Shown here: in pieces, positions 1-5,769 of the stretch | Layout of the letters: every line of letters begins with the position of its first letter | How positions within the stretch are numbered: the first letter of the stretch is position 1 | Origin: DASWHX01 sp036397995 | GTDB lineage: Bacteria; Bacteroidota; Bacteroidia; Cytophagales; Cyclobacteriaceae | DNA length: 6,588 bases | Reading direction: 5' to 3' | Assembly (NCBI GenBank): GCA_036397995.1 | Contig: DASWHX010000090.1 | Location: 1-6,588, forward strand | The notes under the pieces: generated by a model | Told to the model about the DNA's origin: nothing | Databases searched by the model: none | Seen by the model: the letters and a program-made list of their open reading frames with translations, nothing else | Position numbers and translations under genes: made by a program

Positions 1-390
1 CGGCTCAATGCCTGTCAGCACAATGTAATGAATGGTGTCATTTTCGATAGATGGACCGCATATATCCTTTAGCAATCCTGAAAACTTTACAGGAATCCCA
101 GAGAACTCTGGAATGTCTTCAAAATCTGAAATGGAATCTTCGTTGCATATCAACAAGTAGTGCGGCCATGAGGTGTAGTCTTCTCCGTGTTCATAAAACC
201 ATATCCCGAAGTCATGTTTAGGAAGATAGCTTCCCGCACTGTCCGTATTCTTATACAAAGAGCCATCTTGCCAAGCTGCAATAGATGTTGCTTTTCCATC
301 ACATCCACAACTTTGCTCAACACGTTCATCATCACAGCCATTGCTTAATAACAATGGCATGGGAAGTAAAATCCAGATTAATCTATTCAT
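1..390 (-). CDS. Small secreted lipoprotein, unknown function (3' end cut by window edge)
   Basis: The minus strand is open from the ATG at 390 to the window edge: 130 codons with no stop, so the C-terminus is missing. The N-terminus is a lipoprotein signal: MNR, a hydrophobic stretch (residues 4-15), then SNG before Cys19, the likely lipidation site for signal peptidase II. Asp-Asp-Glu follows directly, resembling the acidic surface-export signal of Bacteroidota lipoproteins, so a surface location is plausible. The mature part has Cys28 and Cys30 in a CGCDGK motif, plus Cys82 and Cys111. The order ICNED, then VKFSG, then a late Cys resembles small Bacteroidota lipoproteins of unknown function. 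An in-frame ATG at 408 would add MKKYEI. I prefer 390 because it gives a compact 19-residue signal peptide without an acidic n-region, but 408 is possible. No clear ribosome-binding site or promoter is visible. The reading frame is well supported; the function is not known. Confidence 0.75.
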   Translation of the reverse strand, partial: MNRLIWILLPMPLLLSNGCDDERVEQSCGCDGKATSIAAWQDGSLYKNTDSAGSYLPKHDFGIWFYEHGEDYTSWPHYLLICNEDSISDFEDIPEFSGIPVKFSGLLKDICGPSIENDTIHYIVLTGIEP

Positions 391-408
391 AATTTCATAT
401 TTTTTCAT

Positions 409-718
409 GTATCTTCTAAACTTGCTAATATGATATGTTAGGGTAGAGTTTATCAGAAAACTTAACTTTAAGATCATCCGGGAAACCCAGGACACCAGAT
501 TAGTCAATTATTATGGACAATCAAATACTGTATTGTATTATTCAAAGAAAAAAGTCTCAAAAAAGCTTGTTCTAATGTATGGATGTAATTCCCCAGCCAT
601 CGCAGTTTGATTTTTTGTGTTGATTCCTTTCCGGTTTCTGCTGCCGTTATTCAAGGGTACTTTGATTCAATACCGAAAGCGTCATTCCTTTTTAAAATTA
701 CTGCATAACAGAAAAGTT
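409..718. other. Gene-free AT-rich stretch between lipoprotein and RAYT
   Basis: No convincing coding frame, RNA gene or strong promoter is seen here. The RAYT frame stays open back to a GTG at 617, but the extra 34 residues do not look like the family's N-terminus, so this part is treated as untranslated leader. The only structured element is the degraded repeat at 483-508, which matches the region beside the palindrome after the RAYT. Confidence 0.6.
483..508 (+). repeat. Degraded upstream copy of the RAYT-associated repeat
   Basis: Positions 483-494 match 1297-1308, the right arm of the palindrome after the RAYT, at 11 of 12 bases (one C/T difference). The similarity continues: ATTA at 499-502 aligns with 1313-1316, and TCAAT-like sequence with 1319-1323 after a one-base gap, for about 21 matches over 26 positions in the same orientation. 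The left side (CCGGG at about 478-482) could pair only weakly with CCCAGG, so the hairpin is largely lost. The match was found by eye. Chance is unlikely but not excluded. Confidence 0.5.
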
Positions 719-1276
719 ATGTCAGATGGAGGTTATAAAATCCGAAATAAAGAAGGTATACATTTTGTAACATTTGCAGTAGTAGAGTGGGTTGATGTAT
801 TTACACGAAAAGAATATAAAGACATTGTAATTGAAAGTCTTAAGCATTGCCAGAAAGAGCGAGGATTGCAAATTCATAGTTGGTGCATTATGAGTAACCA
901 TTTGCATCTTGTAGTTTCAGCGAAGCAGGGCGATACCAGTGATATACTTCGGGACTTTAAGAAGTTTACTTCAAAGGAAATTATCAAGGCAATTACCAAT
1001 CATGCCGGAGAGAGCCGGAGAGGATGGATGCTTAAGATATTTAGGCGAGAGGGAGCAGCCAATAGCAGAAATGGTACATACCAGTTTTGGAGACAGGATA
1101 ATCAGCCTAAAGAGCTGTTTAGTTCGGAATTCACAGGGCAAAAGTTAGAATACATCCATAACAATCCGGTTGAGGCGGGTATTGTTGAAAAGGCAGAGGA
1201 ATATGTATTCAGTAGTGCAAGAGATTATTACTTAGGAAGAAATGTTGGTTTGCTTGAGATAGAATTTTTGGATTGA
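719..1276 (+). CDS. REP-associated tyrosine transposase (RAYT, Y1/HUH family)
   Basis: A 185-residue single-strand DNA nuclease of the Y1 transposase (IS200-like/RAYT) superfamily. These enzymes cut and rejoin single-stranded DNA at hairpin-bearing repeats through a covalent phosphotyrosine. The metal-binding HUH motif is His61-Leu-His63 within MSNHLHLVV. The RAYT signature YIHNNPVEAGIV starts at Tyr145, the likely nucleophile by analogy with family members. The N-terminus GYKIRNKEGIHFVTFAVVEW is typical of Bacteroidota RAYTs. I chose the ATG at 719 because the family starts just before YKIR; the frame extends to a GTG at 617, but that adds 34 unrelated residues. Length and motifs are complete, so the gene looks intact. 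A perfect palindrome lies 7 bases after the stop and a degraded repeat about 210 bases before the start. There are no IS-type terminal inverted repeats and no TnpB partner, which fits a domesticated RAYT better than an active IS200 element. Confidence 0.9.
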   Translation: MSDGGYKIRNKEGIHFVTFAVVEWVDVFTRKEYKDIVIESLKHCQKERGLQIHSWCIMSNHLHLVVSAKQGDTSDILRDFKKFTSKEIIKAITNHAGESRRGWMLKIFRREGAANSRNGTYQFWRQDNQPKELFSSEFTGQKLEYIHNNPVEAGIVEKAEEYVFSSARDYYLGRNVGLLEIEFLD

Positions 1277-1283
1277 ATTTTTT

Positions 1284-1308
1284 TGTCCTGAGTTGCAAAC
1301 TCAGGACA
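1284..1308. repeat. Perfect REP-like palindrome next to the RAYT
   Basis: The arms TGTCCTGAGTT (1284-1294) and AACTCAGGACA (1298-1308) are exact reverse complements around the loop GCA: an 11-bp stem with a 3-base loop. It begins 7 bases after the RAYT stop codon and lies between two converging genes. The run of T precedes it on the plus strand, and an A run follows it on the minus strand, so it lacks the trailing U tract of a standard intrinsic terminator in either direction. Its position and symmetry fit the substrate repeat of the RAYT. It might still help separate the converging transcripts. Confidence 0.8.
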
Positions 1309-1336
1309 GCGCATTAATTCAATATAGCTAACACAG

Positions 1337-1579
1337 TTATTTCTTATACCTTTTGTTAAATTTCTCAACCCTGCCTGCAGTGTCAACAAATAATTTCTTA
1401 CCGGTAAAGAAAGGGTGAGAAGCGGAACTGACTTCAATTTTAATCAAGGGATATTCCTTGCCATCTTCCCAGGTAATTTTCTCGCTGGAAGTCATTGTGG
1501 AGCGCGTCATGAATTTGAATTCACTTGAAGTATCAAAAAATATTACTTCTTTGTATTTAGGATGTATGTCCTTTTTCAT
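1337..1579 (-). CDS. rpmE2: 50S ribosomal protein L31 type B
   Basis: An 80-residue protein starting MKKDIHPKY and ending VEKFNKRYKK, the full normal length for type B L31 of the large ribosomal subunit. Recognisable blocks are MKKDIHPKYKEVIFFD, then EYPLIKIEVSSASHPFFTGK, then FVDTAGRVEKFNKRY. It has no cysteines and so lacks the zinc-binding CxxC pairs of the type A form: this is the zinc-independent version. In bacteria that have both forms, type B is often induced under zinc limitation, but in many Bacteroidota it is the ordinary L31. No Zur-like site was recognised, so no zinc regulation is claimed. An AAGG at 1587-1590 lies 7 bases before the ATG. The gene is monocistronic as seen, converging on the RAYT and divergent from the outer-membrane barrel gene. 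Confidence 0.95.
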   Translation of the reverse strand: MKKDIHPKYKEVIFFDTSSEFKFMTRSTMTSSEKITWEDGKEYPLIKIEVSSASHPFFTGKKLFVDTAGRVEKFNKRYKK

Positions 1580-1601
1580 AGTTATACCTTAAAAAGAGGC
1601 A

Positions 1602-1633
1602 CAAATTTAGATAAATCGGAATTAAAGAACAAA
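1602..1633 (-). promoter_or_regulatory. Bacteroidota-type promoter for rpmE2
   Basis: Read on the minus strand, TTTG (1633-1630) is followed after exactly 20 bases by TAAATTTG (1609-1602). This fits the Bacteroidota -33 TTTG / -7 TAnnTTTG promoter consensus and its usual spacing. Transcription would start near 1596, giving a leader of roughly 15-20 bases that includes the AAGG ribosome-binding site. This is the best promoter match found in the window. Confidence 0.7.
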
Positions 1634-1720
1634 AATGAGCAGGCAAAAGCATGGTCAAATGAATTCTTCCCTTATGTTAAACCCCCTGAAATGTTTAATT
1701 TTCGGGTTCTTTGAAATTTT

Positions 1721-3388
1721 ATGAAGAGTAAATTCCTAATTCTCCTGATGGGTATTGCTCCGCTGGCTGTCCATTCACAACATACCAACCTGTCTTTAAA
1801 TGAAGATTACTATGGGTTAGTGAATCGTTTTCATATTCTTCAAAATGGTCTTTCAACAGATTTGCACCCCGCGTTTCGTCCATACTCACAGCAGTTCTTA
1901 AGAATGAAGCTCGATTCTTTGATGACAAGAGTGTCAAAGAAGGAAATTTTCAACGCTCAATACCTGAAGAATGATAATGGGGCGGTCTTTGGCGTTGAAT
2001 CCAGTCGCCGGCCTTTTTTAAGACACTTTTACAAAACAAAAGCCGACTTGCTCGGAGTTAAGTCTGATGACCTGGACCTGCATGCAAATCCGGTCTTATA
2101 TTTAAGTAGCGGATACGCCAGTAACACTTCCACGCCTTTTATTAATACCCGTGGATTCGAAATCCGCGCGTTGATTGATAACAAAGTTGGTTTTTATACT
2201 TTTTTGACCGAGAACCAGGCAAGGTTTCCCGAATATACGCGTAACTGGATCAGTGAAATTAATGTTGTTCCTCACGAAGCTTTCTGGAAGGATTTCAAAA
2301 CTTCCGGAGTTGACTTTTTTACTGCACGCGGATATATCAGCTTTAATGCAACCAAAAACATTAACGTACAATTTGGTCAGGACCGGTTTTTCATTGGCAA
2401 TGGAATGCGCAGCATGATTTTGTCTGATTTCACCGCCCCATATCCATTTCTTAAAGTAAACACCCGCGTTTGGAAATTTCAATACACTAACCTGTTCGCG
2501 CAAATGAAAGCTGATGCATTTGGAACTCTTTCCGGTTCTGCCGGAACGCGGCGATATCCAAATAAATACTTTGCTTTTCATCACTTGAGTTTTAATGTGA
2601 AAAAGAATTTTAACATTGGAATTTTTGAATCCATCATGTTTGGAAGAGAAGATAGTTTGGGAAATAATGGTTTTGAAATTTCCTATTTAAACCCCGTAAT
2701 CTTTTACCGGGCCGCCGAGCAATATAACGGAAGCGAAGACAATGTTATCCTGGGTTTGGATGCTAATTACATTTTCCGGAACCGGTTTGAAGTGTACGGA
2801 CAATTTCTTTTTGATGAGTTTTTGTTGGATGAAATTACTGCCGGAGATGGATGGTGGGGAAATAAATTTGCCTTCCAGGTGGGAGGAAAATATCTGAATG
2901 TGCTAGGAGTTGATAATCTTGATCTGCAGGTTGAATATAACCAGGCACGGCCATATACCTATTCGCATAGAGGTATTTTTACTAACTATGCGCATTATAT
3001 GCAGCCGGTTGCGCATCCCCTGGGATCAAACTTCAGGGAAATTCTGGCTAATGTCCGCTTCCAACTCCTACCAGAACTTACGGCAAATGCCAGGTTTATT
3101 TACTATATGAAAGGTGTTGATCCGGCGGGTCAGAATTTTGGCGGTAATATAATAGAACCATACAACTCAAGAGTTTCGAATTATGGCAATGAGACCGGGC
3201 AGGGTATAAGAAATACCGTAGCTTATTCCGCACTCAACCTTTCTTTTATGCTGAAGCATAACTTGTTTCTGGACGGTGATTTTGTTTATCGAACACTTGA
3301 TTCAGATGCTCCGGTTCAAAATAGCGATGATCTTATTCTCACATTATCAATGCGGTTGAATATAGCGCGCCGTATACATGAATTTTAA
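1721..3388 (+). CDS. Wzi/RemB-like outer-membrane beta-barrel protein
   Basis: A 555-residue exported protein. Residues 1-19 form a signal peptide (MKSK, hydrophobic core, then AVHS before Gln20), which suits ordinary signal peptidase cleavage. An N-terminal region (about 25-115) with helical character precedes a long run of alternating aromatic and polar segments (about 125-555) typical of an outer-membrane barrel. The chain ends in phenylalanine (RRIHEF), as expected for the Bam insertion signal. The block FGQDRFFIGNGMRSMILSD (about 218-236), followed by PYPFL, is characteristic of the capsule-assembly Wzi family. In Bacteroidota many such proteins are named after the gliding protein RemB. 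Wzi binds capsule polysaccharide at the cell surface in Escherichia coli. Whether this protein anchors glycan, supports gliding or does something else cannot be told from sequence. It lies 26 bases before an MsbA-type exporter. The upstream TAATTTTC at 1696-1703 is a near match to a -7 box without a clear -33 partner. Confidence 0.8.
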   Translation: MKSKFLILLMGIAPLAVHSQHTNLSLNEDYYGLVNRFHILQNGLSTDLHPAFRPYSQQFLRMKLDSLMTRVSKKEIFNAQYLKNDNGAVFGVESSRRPFLRHFYKTKADLLGVKSDDLDLHANPVLYLSSGYASNTSTPFINTRGFEIRALIDNKVGFYTFLTENQARFPEYTRNWISEINVVPHEAFWKDFKTSGVDFFTARGYISFNATKNINVQFGQDRFFIGNGMRSMILSDFTAPYPFLKVNTRVWKFQYTNLFAQMKADAFGTLSGSAGTRRYPNKYFAFHHLSFNVKKNFNIGIFESIMFGREDSLGNNGFEISYLNPVIFYRAAEQYNGSEDNVILGLDANYIFRNRFEVYGQFLFDEFLLDEITAGDGWWGNKFAFQVGGKYLNVLGVDNLDLQVEYNQARPYTYSHRGIFTNYAHYMQPVAHPLGSNFREILANVRFQLLPELTANARFIYYMKGVDPAGQNFGGNIIEPYNSRVSNYGNETGQGIRNTVAYSALNLSFMLKHNLFLDGDFVYRTLDSDAPVQNSDDLILTLSMRLNIARRIHEF

Positions 3389-3398
3389 TAATATAGCC

Positions 3399-3406
3399 TA
3401 ACTTTG
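3399..3406 (+). promoter_or_regulatory. Possible -7 box directly before the ABC exporter
   Basis: TAACTTTG matches TAnnTTTG exactly and ends 8 bases before the exporter ATG at 3415. No TTTG is found at the expected -33 position, so this is a half-match. If used, the transcript would begin within a few bases of the start codon, making the mRNA almost leaderless. Confidence 0.35.
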
Positions 3407-3414
3407 ACGCTTTC

Positions 3415-5250
3415 ATGAAGACCTTCTTAAGGATTTTTAGTTATTCACGGCCCTACAGCCGGGTAGTTCCACCCTTTATTATTTTCACCTTGCTTGGGGT
3501 ATTATTTAGTGTGGCAAACTTTGCCATGATAATGCCTTTGCTGGACGTCTTATTTGATAAAGTTGAGCCGGACAAAATCGCGCTTTACAGTCAAAAACCG
3601 GAATTCTCTTTCAGCCTGGATTTCATCATTGAATATTTTAATTATTATTTTATTGGGTTGATTGAAAACCAGGGAAAATCTTTTGGTCTCCTGTTTATTT
3701 GTATAATTCTGGTAGTTAGTGTTTTCTTGACAAATTTCTTCAGAGCCATTGCCGGGATTGTGAGAACAAAGTGGCGAACAAAAATATTAAGAGACATCAG
3801 GCTTGAGTTGTTTCAGAAAGTGAGTCGGCTCCATATGGGATTCTTTACCAATCAGAAGCGGGGTGATGTTATTTCACGGTTCAGCAATGATATGAGTGAA
3901 ATTGATTACACCATCACTTATACATTAAATAACCTGTTCAAGGAACCGGTCACCTTAATTGTTTATTTCATCGTACTTTTCATTATTTCGGTGAAGCTGA
4001 CACTTTTCACGCTGATACTTTTACCAATAACCGGGGGAGTGATTGCCGAGATTGTCAGGCGGCTGCGACGGCGTGCAATTCAAAGTCAGGACTCGTTGGG
4101 GCGGATTGTCAATATTGTCGATGAAACACTGGGCGGAATGAGAATTATTAAAGCATTTAATGCGCGTAATTTTATTTTGAAGAAATTCACCCGGGAAATT
4201 AAATTCTTTAAGAGAGCGAATGATTCTATTGGTATCAAGAGTGAAATTTCCTCTCCAATCTCAGAATTTCTGGGAGTATCAGTTGTAGCGGGAATTATTT
4301 ATTATGGCGGCTCGCTGGTTTTGAGTGAAAATTCTGTATTGAGCGCCAGTGAGTTTATCACCTACATCGCCATTTATTCGCAGGTGCTGAATCCTTCTAA
4401 AGCCATCAACAAAGGTTTAAGTGAAATTCAAAAAGGTCTTGCTTCCGCCAAAAGAGTTTTCAGTTTAATGGATACCAATCCCGAGATTACTGAGAAACCG
4501 GATGCTATACAACTGAAGCCTTTCGAGAATTGTATCGAATTCCGGGATGTTGATTTCATTTACGAAACCGAACCGGTTCTGAAGAACATAAATTTTAAAT
4601 TGGAAAAAGGAAAAACTGTGGCTTTGGTTGGAACAAGTGGCGGCGGGAAATCAACAATGGCGGATTTAGTTCCGCGATTTTATGATCCTGAAAAAGGTTC
4701 TGTACTAATAGATGGCATTGACATACGGGATTGTACACTGGATTCAATCCGTGCTATAATGGGTATTGTAACCCAGGATTCCATCCTGTTCAATGATACA
4801 GTCTTTAACAATATTGCCTTTGGTTCGGAAGAAGCCACTTTGGATGACGTAATAAAAGCAGCAAAAATTGCAAACGCTCATGATTTTATTGAAGAGATGG
4901 ATCAGGGATACGACTCAGTGATGGGCGAGCGTGGCACTAAACTTTCGGGCGGGCAACGTCAGCGAATTAGCATTGCCAGGGCAATCCTAAAAAATCCTCC
5001 TATATTAATTCTTGACGAAGCTACTTCAGCACTGGATTCCGAATCGGAAAAACTTGTGCAGCAAGCTTTATCAAATCTCATGCAAAACAGGACTTCACTG
5101 GTAATTGCTCACAGACTCAGCACTATACAGCATGCAGATGAAATACTGGTAATTCAGAATGGCGAGATTATTGAGAGAGGCACCCATGATTCCTTATTAT
5201 TGAATAAATCCGGTGTGTATACAAAATTGCATGAAATTCAAAAAACCTGA
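3415..5250 (+). CDS. MsbA-type ABC exporter, fused membrane and ATPase domains
   Basis: A 611-residue half-transporter that should work as a homodimer in the inner membrane. Residues about 18-330 are the six-helix exporter membrane domain, with clear hydrophobic spans near 20-43, 90-112, 178-210 and 285-303. Residues about 373-611 are the nucleotide-binding domain. It is complete: A-loop Tyr383, Walker A GTSGGGKST (406-414), Q-loop Gln454, signature LSGGQ (510-514), Walker B LILDE (531-535), D-loop SALD (538-541) and H-loop His566. The start MKTFLRIFSYSRPY is typical for MsbA-like proteins. MsbA itself flips lipid A-core across the inner membrane. This protein may do so, but this subfamily also includes lipid, peptide and drug exporters, and sequence alone does not fix the substrate. 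The preceding gene encodes a Wzi/RemB-like outer-membrane protein, so a shared envelope role is possible but not shown. The next gene begins 67 bases after the stop. Confidence 0.92.
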   Translation: MKTFLRIFSYSRPYSRVVPPFIIFTLLGVLFSVANFAMIMPLLDVLFDKVEPDKIALYSQKPEFSFSLDFIIEYFNYYFIGLIENQGKSFGLLFICIILVVSVFLTNFFRAIAGIVRTKWRTKILRDIRLELFQKVSRLHMGFFTNQKRGDVISRFSNDMSEIDYTITYTLNNLFKEPVTLIVYFIVLFIISVKLTLFTLILLPITGGVIAEIVRRLRRRAIQSQDSLGRIVNIVDETLGGMRIIKAFNARNFILKKFTREIKFFKRANDSIGIKSEISSPISEFLGVSVVAGIIYYGGSLVLSENSVLSASEFITYIAIYSQVLNPSKAINKGLSEIQKGLASAKRVFSLMDTNPEITEKPDAIQLKPFENCIEFRDVDFIYETEPVLKNINFKLEKGKTVALVGTSGGGKSTMADLVPRFYDPEKGSVLIDGIDIRDCTLDSIRAIMGIVTQDSILFNDTVFNNIAFGSEEATLDDVIKAAKIANAHDFIEEMDQGYDSVMGERGTKLSGGQRQRISIARAILKNPPILILDEATSALDSESEKLVQQALSNLMQNRTSLVIAHRLSTIQHADEILVIQNGEIIERGTHDSLLLNKSGVYTKLHEIQKT

Positions 5251-5273
5251 TGTAAGGAATATTAGTTTCAAAA

Positions 5274-5305
5274 TTTAGATTTACAATTTTATCGGATTAT
5301 GTTTG
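5274..5305 (+). promoter_or_regulatory. Candidate promoter for the small membrane protein gene
   Basis: TATGTTTG at 5298-5305 is an exact TAnnTTTG match. TTTA at 5274-5277 (3 of 4 to TTTG) lies 20 bases upstream, the favoured spacing in Bacteroidota. Transcription would start near 5311, leaving a leader of about 7 bases before the ATG at 5318. This suggests the gene is at least partly independent of the exporter upstream. Confidence 0.5.
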
Positions 5306-5317
5306 TTAAATAGATAA

Positions 5318-5680
5318 ATGGGGCGTCCAAAATTCATATTTTTCACCAGCTTTTTTGTATTCAACTTGCTCTTGTTTCTCTTCGCTTTATATGTGGATGC
5401 AAACCGTTTAAACATTGATGTATTGTTTGCTCTTCAGGGACAAATTCCTTATATGAAATATGTCGCGGCACTTGGCGTTGGTTTGTCCATTATAGCTTTT
5501 GGCATTTCCTTTTTTGTAAACCAGCGGCACAAAGAAGAAATTGAAAAGCTGAAGTCGGAGCAAAAAGATTACAAGGCCCGGCTTTATGATATGCAGGAAG
5601 AACTGAAGAAACTGCAAAACCCTGAACTGATGGCCAACTCACCTGCCACTCCTACAGGGAAGTCAGAGAAAGAAAAATAA
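5318..5680 (+). CDS. Small two-helix membrane protein with coiled coil, unknown function
   Basis: A 120-residue protein that I do not recognise as a named family. Two hydrophobic helices (about 6-26 and 46-67) are joined by a loop of about 19 residues containing DANRLNIDVLFALQGQ. They are followed by a highly charged heptad-like helix (about 69-100, rich in Glu and Lys with regularly spaced Ile and Leu), likely a coiled coil. A low-complexity tail follows, with proline, serine and threonine ending in KSEKEK. The layout resembles LapA-type proteins (two TM helices and a cytoplasmic coil), which in enterobacteria act with LapB in lipopolysaccharide control. Only the topology is similar; I see no convincing sequence match. 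The ATG at 5318 is the first in frame after a good promoter box. The gene is flanked by an MsbA-like exporter (67-base gap) and comM (89-base gap), on the same strand. Both termini are complete. The coding assignment is strong; the role is open. Confidence 0.8.
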   Translation: MGRPKFIFFTSFFVFNLLLFLFALYVDANRLNIDVLFALQGQIPYMKYVAALGVGLSIIAFGISFFVNQRHKEEIEKLKSEQKDYKARLYDMQEELKKLQNPELMANSPATPTGKSEKEK

Positions 5681-5724
5681 ACCCAAATCCTGTTACAAGT
5701 CTATTTTCTTATTTCTTTTCTTAG

Positions 5725-5759
5725 ATTGCATTATATTAATAAATTATTGCATTTTATTA
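5725..5759 (+). repeat. Direct repeat pair upstream of comM
   Basis: ATTGCATTATATTA (5725-5738) recurs as ATTGCATTTTATTA (5746-5759) with one difference in 14 bases. Their starts are 21 bases apart, about two helical turns. They lie within the 89-base gap before comM and end 10 bases before its ATG. This could be an operator or simply AT-rich promoter sequence. No exact TAnnTTTG box was found in this gap. Confidence 0.35.
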
Positions 5760-5769
5760 TTTGAAATTC

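Noticed and set aside
150..341. 63-residue minus-strand frame starting MAVMMNVLSK
   Set aside because: It lies in another frame inside the lipoprotein gene, which has a proper signal peptide and stays open to the window edge.
617..718. GTG-started 34-residue N-terminal extension of the RAYT
   Set aside because: The family starts just before the YKIR block. The added residues resemble no RAYT N-terminus and the ATG at 719 fits the normal length.
1679..1708. AACCC...GGGTT inverted repeat before the barrel gene
   Set aside because: It has only 5 paired bases with a long loop and mismatches. That is too weak for a terminator or operator call.
2102..2584. 160-residue frame antisense to the outer-membrane barrel gene
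   Set aside because: It is fully covered by a well-supported gene on the other strand and its protein shows no recognisable domain or signal.
3513..3525. Short perfect inverted repeat GGCAAA-C-TTTGCC
   Set aside because: It lies inside the exporter coding sequence in a membrane helix and is short enough to arise by chance.
5700..5722. T-rich run after the small membrane protein gene as a terminator
   Set aside because: No GC-rich hairpin precedes the run, so an intrinsic terminator is not supported.
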